Shown here in pieces: positions 11,510 through 20,532 of a stretch of DNA of 21,098 bases. Location: assembly GCA_900544445.1 (NCBI GenBank), contig UQVK01000064.1, positions 1 through 21,098 on the forward strand, read 5' to 3'. Positions within the stretch are counted from its first letter, which is position 1. Each line of letters starts with the position of its first letter. A program made the position numbers and the translations under genes. The DNA comes from an uncultured Lachnospiraceae bacterium. GTDB taxonomy: Bacteria > Bacillota > Clostridia > Lachnospirales > Lachnospiraceae. The notes under the pieces are model-generated. The model was not told where the DNA came from. It searched no databases and saw only the letters and a list, made by a program, of their open reading frames with translations.

Positions 11510-13360
11510 TTAACGCACATAATACTGTGCCTGTGCGTTCCACAGCTTAAAATACTGCCCGTCCCGGTTCCTTACCAGCTCCTCATGAGTCCCCCGCTGT
11601 ACCATCCTGCCCTCATGGAATACCAGAATGTGATCGCAGAATTTACATGAGGAAAGGCGGTGCGAAATATAAACCGCCATTTTCCCCCTGACGATTTCAG
11701 CAAAACGTTCATAGATTTCCGCTTCCGAAACAGGATCCAGAGCTGCCGTGGGTTCATCCAGGATCATAATCGGTGCATTTTTATAAAGAGCCCGTGCCAT
11801 CGCAATTTTCTGCGCCTCGCCGCCGCTCACTTCCACGCCCCCGGATGTGAAATCCCGATAGAGCATGGTTTCCAGCCCGCCTGTCATCTTTTTCTCCAGA
11901 TGGGAAAAGCCCGCCTTATCCAGACAGTCGGCGACCTTTTTCGCATCATAACCAGGAGAAGCAGCCACATTAGCCCCCAGAGAAAAAGAAAACAGGTTAA
12001 AATCCTGAAACACCACAGAGATCAGCCGGAAATACTCCCCCTGTTCATACTCGCGGATATTCTTCCCATTCAGAAATATTTCCCCTTCCGTGGGCTCGTA
12101 CAAACGGCATAAAAGCTTGATAAACGTGGATTTCCCGCTCCCATTCATTCCCACCACCGCATAACTGGAAGCCGGCTTAAGGCATATGGAAATATTTTGC
12201 AGCGCATATTTCCCACTTCCCGGATAGCAGAAGGATACGTTTCGAAATTCAACGCTTTTCACCTCATGTTCCGTTCTTCGGTTTCCTCCGCTTTTCTTTT
12301 TCCGAAGATCCAGGTAAGTGAAAACATCCTCCAGATAATCGTTGTTTCTCCAGCACTTAATCCCTTCCGCACTCATCACGGAAACCGCGGAAATGAACTG
12401 AATTGCCAGACCAGAATAGCGTACAAGGGCGCCGATTCCAAGGCTTCCGGCCATCACCTTCATTGCGACAAAAAAGTAAACCAGACCTGTCAGCAGGGTA
12501 GAAATCGTCAGATTGATAGCGTCATATTTACAGTTGATACCGAGCCTGCTTTTCAGAAACGGCGGGTTATCAAACCAGCGGTGCAGTTCTTTGCTGATGA
12601 TGGATTGCTGATCAAAAATCCGGATGTCCTTTGCCGCTCCGTCCTCTCCCGTATATTCCTCCATATAATAATTCGCCTTCGTAAGGCTTTCGGGCCATCC
12701 CTTCCATGCCTCAAAAAGCTTCCTGGCCGCAGTCTGAAAGGAGCTTCCAGCTGTCAGGGACAGCACCAGAATCAGCAGAAGCAGAAGAACGGAGGAAAGG
12801 GGCGTATGAAAAAAGGACACGAATCCGGTAATTTCCCCATCGGAAACACTGGTAAAAAGCGGCACGGCAAGGATTCCTGAAAAAAGAACCGCGCAGAACC
12901 TCCCGAAAGCGCTCCCGCCCCTGCGGTACATCATATCCAGCCCTCCCCTCCGAGCCTTCATGGCCTCATCAATCCTGCCCCGCAGGATTCTGGTATCCGG
13001 GTTTTCAATATCAGCGAAATCAAATTCCAGCCCCGCCTCGCCAAGGTACAGCTGAATGCTGGAATACAGGAGCTCTTCTGCCGCCGTGTTCGCACTTTTC
13101 AGCGCGTCGATCAGAACGGACAGAACAAAATTCACACCGATCATCAGTGCGGTCAGACCGATCAGCCTCTGCGGCTCCATCCGGTTCGTCAGTCCTTCCA
13201 GAATGGCCGCCGAAAAATAGACCCCCAGAGCAGGCCGAAGAGCCTCCGCCGCTCTCCATGCGCAGTCCCGGATCAAAAGGTATGGACTGAGCTTCCAGAT
13301 CAGGCCGTATCCCCGTTTTAAATAACGCAGATTTTCCCTTATGCTTCTCTTTCCGTTCAT
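11510..13360 (-). CDS. ABC exporter half-transporter, subunit B
   Basis: A 616-residue fused membrane-ATPase protein. The N-terminal membrane domain (about 1-345) has hydrophobic segments including LTALMIGVNFVLSVLID, FGRFCAVLFSGILAVPLF, SVLLLLLILVLSL and LLTGLVYFFVAMKVM. The ATPase domain has Walker A GMNGSGKST near residue 400, Q-loop VVFQDFN, signature VSGGEAQKIAMA, Walker B IMILDEPTAALD and switch ISHR. Its ATG overlaps the stop of the upstream gene by four bases (ATGA), and both proteins share an N-terminal (R)ENLRYL motif, so they probably form a heterodimer. The signature SGGEA differs from SGGQK in the partner. The substrate is not evident; such pairs export peptides, lipids or drugs. 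Confidence 0.92.
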   Translation of the reverse strand: MNGKRSIRENLRYLKRGYGLIWKLSPYLLIRDCAWRAAEALRPALGVYFSAAILEGLTNRMEPQRLIGLTALMIGVNFVLSVLIDALKSANTAAEELLYSSIQLYLGEAGLEFDFADIENPDTRILRGRIDEAMKARRGGLDMMYRRGGSAFGRFCAVLFSGILAVPLFTSVSDGEITGFVSFFHTPLSSVLLLLLILVLSLTAGSSFQTAARKLFEAWKGWPESLTKANYYMEEYTGEDGAAKDIRIFDQQSIISKELHRWFDNPPFLKSRLGINCKYDAINLTISTLLTGLVYFFVAMKVMAGSLGIGALVRYSGLAIQFISAVSVMSAEGIKCWRNNDYLEDVFTYLDLRKKKSGGNRRTEHEVKSVEFRNVSFCYPGSGKYALQNISICLKPASSYAVVGMNGSGKSTFIKLLCRLYEPTEGEIFLNGKNIREYEQGEYFRLISVVFQDFNLFSFSLGANVAASPGYDAKKVADCLDKAGFSHLEKKMTGGLETMLYRDFTSGGVEVSGGEAQKIAMARALYKNAPIMILDEPTAALDPVSEAEIYERFAEIVRGKMAVYISHRLSSCKFCDHILVFHEGRMVQRGTHEELVRNRDGQYFKLWNAQAQYYVR

Positions 13361-15144
13361 CCCCTCTCCTCCCTGAAATAGCGGCTCTGTACCTCATACA
13401 TCTGCGCGTAGCGTCCCCCCAGCTTCATCAGCTCTTCATGCGTTCCCATTTCACATATCCGTCCGTCTTCCAGAAGCAGGATCCGGTCGCAGAAACGGGT
13501 GCTGGCGAATCTGTGGGAAATGAAGAAGGAGGTTTTCCCCGCCGTCAGATCCCGGTACTGCAGATACAGTTCATTTTCCGCAATGGGATCAAGCGCCGCA
13601 GTCGGTTCGTCCAGAATCAGGACCGGAGCATTTTTGTACAGGGCACGCGCCAGCAGAAGCTTCTGCTTCTGCCCTCCCGACAGCTCGCAGGCATCTTCAT
13701 TGACATTTTTGATCAGCGGCGTGTCCAGCCCCTTTTCAAGTGAAGCGATCTTTTCAGCCAGTCCCGCCTTCTCCACGCACTCCTGAAGTCTCGGCACATC
13801 CCACTCTTCTTTTTGCTTTAAGGTAATGTTCGTTCCAATCGACAGAGGCAGAAAGTGAATATCCTGAAAAATAGAGGAAAAGATGCGGTAATATTCCCTT
13901 TTATCGAACCGCTCCTGTGATACGCCGTCAATCCGTATTTCTCCTTCCACGGGTGTAAACAAACCGCTGATCAGTTTGGTCAGGGTTGTTTTTCCCGCGC
14001 CGTTCATGCCGACAACAGCGATTCGTTCCCCGGCCGCCACCTCCAGCGAGATGTGATCCACCACATTTTTCCCGTTCTCCTCAAACCGGTAGCAAACATC
14101 CTTCAGGCTGATGGATACCGCTTCAGTGGGAATGGGCGCCACATCTCGGTTTCCCTTCTGCGCGCCGTCCTCATGCTCCAGATACTCCCGGATATCCGTA
14201 AGCGCCAGGGATCCCTCATCCACGGCTGAATAATATTCCACAATTCCTCCCAGCCAGGTTCCGAAGGTGCTGATCATGGCCAGATAAACCAGCAGATCTC
14301 CCGCGCTCATCCTTCCCTGCCAGAAGACGCTGATCAGCACCGCATACGCAGCCCCGTCCCGTAGGAGAATGAGCAGCGCATTTCCAAAAGCGGCAAGAAA
14401 CTTTCCTGCCGCTATCGTACGGACGATCCCTTTCTCCCGCACAATGGCCTCTTCTCCAACGCTCTGAAACCAGTCCTTCACCTGATACAGCCGGACGTCC
14501 TTTGCCGCCGAAAAATCGAGCGCTTTCCGGATGATATAATCAATTTTCAGCAGATTGGCAGCCTTTTCATCCTTGACTTTGTGCTGATACCGGTTCACAC
14601 TCCGGCCCATCTGCCATGTCACACCGTAAGAAAGGATCAGAAGCACGATAATCAGCGGATTCAGCAGAGCAATGCCAAGCCCGTAGGAAATTGTGCCGGC
14701 CACGCTGGCCGCGAGCCCGGCCAGATTGTCGGCAAAATCAGCAAAACCGGCATTTTCAGTCGCCTGCATGGCCTTTTTTCTGCGGGCCTTCACCCCGGCA
14801 TCCATCTGCGTCTCATATTCCACGTCCATGCTCTTTTCCACGATTTCCGTCGAGTACCAGAGCCGCATTCTGTAATACATATCCTCCAGAAACAGATAAG
14901 CCATCCGTTCCGTCAGGTAAACCGCCAGCAACAACAGCGTAAGAACCGTGATTCCGATGGATATATACAGAGCGCTTCTGCCCTGTTCCAGCATCTGCAG
15001 AATATATTTCGGAACATATGCGGCAAAAAGCGGCATCCCCACCATCAGCGGCACTCTCAGAAACAGGGCAAAAACGGCCGGCTTTCTGCGCTTCCAGATA
15101 TCGCCCAGCAGATACCGGAGATTTTTTCTCAGACTGTATTTCAT
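13357..15144 (-). CDS. ABC exporter half-transporter, subunit A
   Basis: A 595-residue fused membrane-ATPase protein. The membrane domain (about 1-325) starts with NLRYLLGDIWKRRKP and has segments such as ISIGITVLTLLLLAVYL and LLNPLIIVLLILSYGVTW. The ATPase domain has Walker A GMNGAGKTT near residue 382, IFQDIHF, signature LSGGQKQKLLLA, Walker B VLILDEPTAALD and switch ISHR. The start has AGGAGGGG about ten bases upstream and lies 54 bases after the beta-galactosidase stop with no hairpin between, so the three genes may be one operon. It is translationally coupled to subunit B by ATGA. Both ATPase sites look catalytically complete. Confidence 0.92.
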   Translation of the reverse strand: MKYSLRKNLRYLLGDIWKRRKPAVFALFLRVPLMVGMPLFAAYVPKYILQMLEQGRSALYISIGITVLTLLLLAVYLTERMAYLFLEDMYYRMRLWYSTEIVEKSMDVEYETQMDAGVKARRKKAMQATENAGFADFADNLAGLAASVAGTISYGLGIALLNPLIIVLLILSYGVTWQMGRSVNRYQHKVKDEKAANLLKIDYIIRKALDFSAAKDVRLYQVKDWFQSVGEEAIVREKGIVRTIAAGKFLAAFGNALLILLRDGAAYAVLISVFWQGRMSAGDLLVYLAMISTFGTWLGGIVEYYSAVDEGSLALTDIREYLEHEDGAQKGNRDVAPIPTEAVSISLKDVCYRFEENGKNVVDHISLEVAAGERIAVVGMNGAGKTTLTKLISGLFTPVEGEIRIDGVSQERFDKREYYRIFSSIFQDIHFLPLSIGTNITLKQKEEWDVPRLQECVEKAGLAEKIASLEKGLDTPLIKNVNEDACELSGGQKQKLLLARALYKNAPVLILDEPTAALDPIAENELYLQYRDLTAGKTSFFISHRFASTRFCDRILLLEDGRICEMGTHEELMKLGGRYAQMYEVQSRYFREERG

Positions 15145-15198
15145 CGTATCCCTTCCCCTCCTGCTCCCTTCCCTCTTCCGAACCAGTGTACAGGGACT

Positions 15199-17232
15199 TC
15201 AGCCCTCTACGATTCTCAGATCCCATCCTCCGACCGTAAGCTCCTGCCCCGGCGCATACGTTTCTCCGGAAAGCAGCTCCGTTCCGCCCTGAGGGCAGAT
15301 GCAGCGCTGCGGTTCTTTTGCATAGTTCAGATACCAGGTGAGCCTCTTTCCGGCCTGATTCGTCCCTTCCGTGATAACCAGCGGAAAGGCATAGTCCTGC
15401 TTCCAGTCGGAAAGGCCCTTCTCCTGCCACAATGCTCCGATCAGCGCTTTCAGGTAAGCGGATGAGGTCATGCATCCCAGATAGATGCAGGTTCCCTTTC
15501 CATAATCGTTTTTGGTGACGGCCGCGTATTTTTTCCAGGCGTAGTGGTCATAAGAAGCCAGCACCTGCGCGCCCTGGGGCTCCAGAAGTTCCATAAACAG
15601 CCGCACCCGCCTGTCCTCCGCGGACAGACCGCAGGCAGGATTCTGGGCCTTTCCATCCTCTTCTTCCGTCAGGAACACGTCCACCGGGGCTGTAAACTCA
15701 TGATACAGCACGCCGAAGCAGTCCTTCAGCAGATGGGGCTGTTCGTCCGTCCATACCTTCACATTTTCATCGGTGAATGCAGTCTTGAAGGTGGCGACCA
15801 CCGTCCCGCCCTGGGCGGCAAAATCCCTGATGCGCGTGAGGCAGCTTTCCGGGGCGCTGTAGAGGGCGGGCACGAAAAGCACATCATAACGGGCAAGTTC
15901 CGTCTCTTCGGGGCTTACGAAATCGCAGCCGATATTGCTTTCATAAAGGGCGTCAAAGATCCAGCGCACCACGTCGTTATAGTCCATGCCGCCCTCTGCT
16001 CCCGCGGGGAAGGGGAACCATTTGAGCGCGGTGAGGGAAGGATTGCTCACCAGGATGGCCGCCTTATTTTCCTTTTTCTGGTGCAGCAGGTTCGGACTCA
16101 GGCGGGAAAATTCCGCACCGATGCGGCAGACCTCCCGGTAGACCGCATTTTCTGCAAAATCATGGCTTAAAATTCCCTTCCAGTAGGTCTCGCAGGCGTT
16201 ATGAATGGAATGCCAGTGCCAGTACATCACGCTGTCCGCCCCGTAGGCCAGATGGCTGAAGGCCTGCAGGCGCAGCTGTCCCTCATAGGGTGTCCACTCC
16301 GGAAAGCCCTGGGCCTCCGTCTCGATCACCAGGTAATTGTCCTTTTTCAGAGAGCGGGTCAGGCTGCCGCAGAAGGCGATCTCCTTGCCCGTCAGCTTCT
16401 CCTGGGAAGGGTGGTAGATATCACAGCCCGCAACGGTGAGCGCCTGTGCCGCCTGAAAATGATCCACATCCGGCTGCACGCCGAAGGAATGGCCCTTCCA
16501 GGCAAAGTCAAAGTTGTGGGTGATGAACTGATCCGGGCGGCAGTATTCCCGCACGATCTCCGACTGGCGCAAAAGAAAATCCGTCACCTGCTGCCGCTGG
16601 AACGCCTCAAAGGCGCAGCCAAGGCTTCCGTTGATGGTTCCGACCACGCTTGGAAATTCCTCCCAGGAATTGATCCGGTTGCTCCAGTAATTCAGGCCGA
16701 AATCCCGGTTCAGCCGCTCCAGGTCGCCGTGATAACGCTTTCTCATGTGGCGCACAAACATCTGCTGCACGTTCTCGCTGCTGGTACCGAAATGCTTGGT
16801 TTCATTGTCCAGCTGGAAGCCGATGACGCAGGAATAGCCCTGCACCGCCTCCATCAGCTTTCGGATGATGCGCTCCGCAAAAAAACGGTAGGCCGGATGG
16901 GTGATGTCCATGATCTGTCTTGCGCCATAGGGCCTTCTGCCGCTTCTGTCCGTCACCATCACCTCCGGGTAGGCCTTCGCCATCCAGGCAGGGATGGCAT
17001 AGGTGGGCGTTCCCACAATCACGGAAATCCCCGCTTTCTCACAGGTATCCAGCACCCTTGTCACATGGGAAAAATCAAACACGCCCTCCTCCGGCTCCTC
17101 GCTGCTCCAGGTGGATTCCGCGATCCGGATCACGTTGATTCCGGCCTTTTTCATCATGGCGATATCCGTATCCAACCTGTCATAAGGCATGTATTCGTCG
17201 TAATATGCCGCTCCGTATAAAATTCTGTCCAT
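15199..17232 (-). CDS. GH42 family beta-galactosidase
   Basis: A 677-residue cytoplasmic glycoside hydrolase, a usual length for GH42; no signal peptide. The (beta/alpha)8 domain (about 1-385) begins LYGAAYYDEYMPYDRLDTDIAMMKKAGINVIRIAESTWS. The acid/base is Glu 144 in GFQLDNE and the likely nucleophile is Glu 304 in LVIETEAQGFPEW, followed by the family pattern QAFSHLAYGADSVMYWHW. The middle domain (about 390-610), with ILVSNPSLTALKW and RYDVLFVPALYSAP, is the trimerisation domain; the C-terminal beta domain ends in LTVGGWDLRIVEG. It would remove galactose from short galacto-oligosaccharides or plant galactan fragments. The start has GAGG five bases upstream. No sugar importer is adjacent; the next genes are an ABC exporter pair. 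Confidence 0.94.
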   Translation of the reverse strand: MDRILYGAAYYDEYMPYDRLDTDIAMMKKAGINVIRIAESTWSSEEPEEGVFDFSHVTRVLDTCEKAGISVIVGTPTYAIPAWMAKAYPEVMVTDRSGRRPYGARQIMDITHPAYRFFAERIIRKLMEAVQGYSCVIGFQLDNETKHFGTSSENVQQMFVRHMRKRYHGDLERLNRDFGLNYWSNRINSWEEFPSVVGTINGSLGCAFEAFQRQQVTDFLLRQSEIVREYCRPDQFITHNFDFAWKGHSFGVQPDVDHFQAAQALTVAGCDIYHPSQEKLTGKEIAFCGSLTRSLKKDNYLVIETEAQGFPEWTPYEGQLRLQAFSHLAYGADSVMYWHWHSIHNACETYWKGILSHDFAENAVYREVCRIGAEFSRLSPNLLHQKKENKAAILVSNPSLTALKWFPFPAGAEGGMDYNDVVRWIFDALYESNIGCDFVSPEETELARYDVLFVPALYSAPESCLTRIRDFAAQGGTVVATFKTAFTDENVKVWTDEQPHLLKDCFGVLYHEFTAPVDVFLTEEEDGKAQNPACGLSAEDRRVRLFMELLEPQGAQVLASYDHYAWKKYAAVTKNDYGKGTCIYLGCMTSSAYLKALIGALWQEKGLSDWKQDYAFPLVITEGTNQAGKRLTWYLNYAKEPQRCICPQGGTELLSGETYAPGQELTVGGWDLRIVEG

Positions 17233-17249
17233 ACCTTCCTCTTTCTCAA

Positions 17250-17263
17250 CCGCCGAACGGCGG
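17250..17263. repeat. hairpin 1 of three (GC-rich)
   Basis: CCGCCG and CGGCGG form a stem closed over a very short loop (5 bp with loop GUUC on the minus-strand RNA). It lies 17 bases before the beta-galactosidase start codon and just upstream of its ribosome binding site. Confidence 0.7.
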
Positions 17264-17277
17264 CATTGTATTCATGT

Positions 17278-17301
17278 GGAATTGGACGTAAGTCCAATTC
17301 C
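17278..17301. repeat. hairpin 2 of three
   Basis: GGAATTGGAC and GTCCAATTCC are perfect 10-base arms around GTAA. It lies in the 105-base gap between sbcC and the beta-galactosidase gene. No U-run follows on either strand, so it is not a standard terminator. Confidence 0.85.
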
Positions 17302-17303
17302 CA

Positions 17304-17326
17304 GGAGAAAACCATAGGTTTTCTCC
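17304..17326. repeat. hairpin 3 of three
   Basis: GGAGAAAACC and GGTTTTCTCC are perfect 10-base arms around ATA. It starts 11 bases past the sbcC stop and is only two bases from hairpin 2. It could help end the sbcCD transcript, although no U-run follows. Confidence 0.85.
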
Positions 17327-17337
17327 GCCTCCTGTTT

Positions 17338-20300
17338 CTATTCCTGCCAGTATACATGGCTTCCCTTTTCGTCCTTTTTCACGATCAGTTTCCGGTCGAT
17401 CTGATCTTTCAGCTCCTGCACGTGGGAAATGATGCCGATGAGACGCTTTCCGCCCGCCAGCTCCTGCAGAATGCGGATGGCGCGCATCCGGCTTTCCTCA
17501 TCCAGAGAGCCGAAGCCCTCGTCGATGAACATGGCGTCGATCTGCACATAGCCTGCCGTGCTCTGAATCACGTCCGCCATCCCCAGCGCCATCGCCAGGG
17601 CGGTGAGGAAGGACTCGCCGCCGGAAAGGGTTTTCACGTCCCTGACCTTTCCCGTCACCATGCTGTACACATCCAGATCCAGCCCCACCTCGCCCTGCTT
17701 TCCCAGGGCGTCCAGGCTGCGGCACTGCAGGAGAAACTGGCCGTCCGCCATCACATTCAGCCTGCGGTTGGCGGCCTGGATCATCCGCTGAAAATACTGT
17801 CTCTGCACCCAGGTCTGAAAATCCAGCCCGGCCGTACCGGAGAGCCTGCCGTTTGCTGTCTGAAACAGATGGCGCAGCAGCCGGTATTCCTTCTCCTGCG
17901 TCTCCTGTCCCTTCCACAGCCGCTTCAGATTTTCCAGAGCCTTCCGGTTTCTGCCCCAGACCGCAGTAAGCTGTGCGCTGTCCGCTTCCAGCTTTTCCCG
18001 CTCCTGCCTGCAGGTCTCGCGGCTGTCCGCAAGGGCCTGCAGGACCTCGACCGCGGTGTGCTCCTGTCCTGCAAGCTGTTTTTCCAGCTGAGCGGTCCGC
18101 TCCCGGCTGCGCAGCAGCTCCTGATCGTAGGCGGTCCGGGTACGCTTCCATTCCTCCATGTCCTCGACCGTGGCGCGGGCCTGCAGACAGGCTTCTTCGC
18201 TGTCAAAGCCCTGCTCCTTCCAGCTGTTTTCCCAGGCGAGGGCCGCCGCTTCCAGGGCCTTCTTAAGCCGCTCCGCGTTTTCTTCCGCCGCCTGCAGCGC
18301 GCCCGCCTGCTCCTTTTCCTGCTGAAGCAGGGTGTTTTTGCGCTCCTCCGCTTGAGAAAGTCCTTCCTCCAGCCGTTTCTTTTCCTCTGTCAGGCGGGCA
18401 AGCGCGCCCCGCGCCTCTTCCTCGGTCTGCCCGGGAAGGCGTTTTCTGATCTGCTCCAGCGCGCTCTTCGCCGCGGCAAGCTTCTCCCGCATTTCCAGCA
18501 GCAGGCGGTCCGCTTCCTCCTTCTGCGCTTCCGCCTTTTCCCGTTTCTCTTCCGTCCGGATCTGCTCCTGCTTCTTCTGTTCCAGAAGCATTCCGGCCTG
18601 CTGTGCCTCTTCCAGACGCTTCTGCACCTGGCGGAGGTTTTCCATGCAGGCGACGTGGGAAACCCGGCCCCAGGCAGAAACCCGTTCGCCAAAGGCTTCC
18701 TCTCCGCAGTCCTCCCATAACAAAGCAGTTCCGGCCTCCTCCTGCATCAGCACGCCAAGTTCCTGCTCCATGGAAAGCCGCTGGCGTCGGCAGCTCTCCA
18801 CCAGCCCTGCGGACTCTCCGGCGATCCGCCTGCTCTTCCGCTCCGCCTCATCCCGCTCCTGCTTCGCCTGCTCCACCGCTTCCTGCGTGACCGCGCTTTC
18901 AGCAAGAGGTGCGGGAGCAGGATGGTGGAGGGAACCGCAGACCGGGCAGGGGCTTCCTTCCGTCAATTTTTCCGCCATCAATCCGGCCTGGGCGGCCAGA
19001 AACGCCTGATTGCGTTCTGCATAAGCCCGATCCCTGCGTGCCAGCTCCTGCAGGGCGGCTTCTGCCTCCCGCATCTTTTCCTCCCGCTTCTGAACCGTCT
19101 TTTTCCATTCCGAAAGCTGCTGTGCCAGGCGAAGCAGCCGCTCCTTCTGGCGCTTCAGCCCCTCCAGACGGAGTTTCAGCGCATCGGCCCCTCCGGCTGT
19201 CGTTTCCAGCCTCTCCTGTTCCTTTTTCAGCGTTTCCAGCTGCTGCTTCAGGCTCTCAAGCTGCTCCTGCGCCTCCTTCCGGCGCTTTCCGGCCTGTGCC
19301 TCCCGCCTGACGGCTTCTTCCTGCTCTGCCCGCGCCTTTTTGCACTGTTCAAACAGGGGAAGGTCGCTCTGCAGCTTCACCAGTTCCTCCTGCAGGCCGG
19401 GGAAACGGGCGTCATACCGTTTCCGTTCTTCCTCCGCTTCCCGGATGGCGGCCTGGGCATTTTTCTGAAGAAGGGCCAGCGCTTCTTTCCGCTCCTTCTG
19501 CCTCTTTTGGCCCGCGTCCAACTCCTCTTTTCTCTCCTGAAAATTCCGCTGTGCCGGCTCCGTCTTTTCAGCCTTCTGTGCGAGGGACAGCCGCTTTTCC
19601 AGTTCCTCCTGCTCTTCCTTCCTGGAAAGAAGAAGAGAGAGAGCCTCCCGCTCCTTCTCCAGAAGAGCAATCTGCCGATTGGTTTCCTCCGCCTGCCGCA
19701 GTTTTTCCTCCAGCGAACGTTCTGCCTGCTCCTTCTCCTTTTTCTGCAGCGCCATGTCCTTAAGGGCCTTTTCCTGCTCTGACAAAAATCCGGAAAGCGC
19801 CTCTTCGATCTGCTCCGCCCCGGTCTCCGGCCGGGTGAGAAGCGCCTGCCATTCTTCTTCCCTTTCCGGGCTCATCTGCACGTCCCCAAGCTCGTGGGCG
19901 ATCAGCTTCCTGCCGTCCTCCAGAGCCGCGGCCATCCGGTCGTTTTCTTCCTTCAGCCTTGTCTGTACCTGGCGGTAAACGCCCGTGTCAAAGATTTTGG
20001 AAAAAATCTCCTTCCGCTCCCGTGATGAAGCATGCAGCAGGCGCAGATAGTCGCCCTGCGCGATCATGGCGATCTGGAAAAACTGGCCGTAATCCACGCC
20101 GATCAGTTCCTGCAGCTTCTGGTTGACCTCCCGGATGCCGCCCGGATATTCCGTCCCGTCGGGAAGGATCAGACTGGCCTGCGCCGTCACCTGCACCGTG
20201 GTATATTCGCCGTTTTTATTCTTTCTCCGGCTCAGGTGCAGGTAGGAGGGGCGGCGTCTGACCTGATAGTGCTCCCCCTTCTGGGAAAAAACGAGCGTCA

Positions 20301-20532
20301 CAAAGGTCTCCCGCTCATCCGGCGCATACTGGCTGCGCATCATGCTTCCGTCCCGCTTCCGCCCGCTGCTTTCCCCGAACAGGGCAAAGGCGATGGCGTC
20401 AAAAATAGTGGTTTTTCCCGCACCGGTGTCTCCGGTGATCAGGAAAATCCCGTGCCCTGCTTTTTCAAAATCCACCGTCACCTCTCCCGCATAGGAGCCG
20501 AAGGCGGACATGGTGATTTTCAACGGTTTCAC
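17338..20532 (-). CDS. sbcC: SbcC, ATPase subunit of the SbcCD nuclease
   Basis: A 1064-residue SMC/Rad50-like protein that with SbcD cuts DNA hairpins and processes double-strand ends. The N-terminal ATPase half has Walker A GDTGAGKTT (34-42) and the Q-loop AMIAQGDYLRLLHAS. Long Glu/Arg/Lys/Gln-rich coiled coils (about 180-510 and 550-880) surround the zinc hook SPCPVCGSLHHP, with Cys 529 and Cys 532 almost at the centre. The C-terminal half has the signature TLSGGESFLTALAMALGMADV and Walker B AMFIDEGFGSLDEES. It starts with GTG (20530-20532), which overlaps the sbcD stop (GTGA), so the two are translationally coupled. Full length for the family. Confidence 0.97.
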   Translation of the reverse strand: MKPLKITMSAFGSYAGEVTVDFEKAGHGIFLITGDTGAGKTTIFDAIAFALFGESSGRKRDGSMMRSQYAPDERETFVTLVFSQKGEHYQVRRRPSYLHLSRRKNKNGEYTTVQVTAQASLILPDGTEYPGGIREVNQKLQELIGVDYGQFFQIAMIAQGDYLRLLHASSRERKEIFSKIFDTGVYRQVQTRLKEENDRMAAALEDGRKLIAHELGDVQMSPEREEEWQALLTRPETGAEQIEEALSGFLSEQEKALKDMALQKKEKEQAERSLEEKLRQAEETNRQIALLEKEREALSLLLSRKEEQEELEKRLSLAQKAEKTEPAQRNFQERKEELDAGQKRQKERKEALALLQKNAQAAIREAEEERKRYDARFPGLQEELVKLQSDLPLFEQCKKARAEQEEAVRREAQAGKRRKEAQEQLESLKQQLETLKKEQERLETTAGGADALKLRLEGLKRQKERLLRLAQQLSEWKKTVQKREEKMREAEAALQELARRDRAYAERNQAFLAAQAGLMAEKLTEGSPCPVCGSLHHPAPAPLAESAVTQEAVEQAKQERDEAERKSRRIAGESAGLVESCRRQRLSMEQELGVLMQEEAGTALLWEDCGEEAFGERVSAWGRVSHVACMENLRQVQKRLEEAQQAGMLLEQKKQEQIRTEEKREKAEAQKEEADRLLLEMREKLAAAKSALEQIRKRLPGQTEEEARGALARLTEEKKRLEEGLSQAEERKNTLLQQEKEQAGALQAAEENAERLKKALEAAALAWENSWKEQGFDSEEACLQARATVEDMEEWKRTRTAYDQELLRSRERTAQLEKQLAGQEHTAVEVLQALADSRETCRQEREKLEADSAQLTAVWGRNRKALENLKRLWKGQETQEKEYRLLRHLFQTANGRLSGTAGLDFQTWVQRQYFQRMIQAANRRLNVMADGQFLLQCRSLDALGKQGEVGLDLDVYSMVTGKVRDVKTLSGGESFLTALAMALGMADVIQSTAGYVQIDAMFIDEGFGSLDEESRMRAIRILQELAGGKRLIGIISHVQELKDQIDRKLIVKKDEKGSHVYWQE

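Noticed and set aside
17266..19782. Long plus-strand frames opposite sbcC
   Set aside because: They are Leu/Phe/Gln/Pro-rich mirrors of the Glu/Lys/Gln coiled-coil codons of SbcC.
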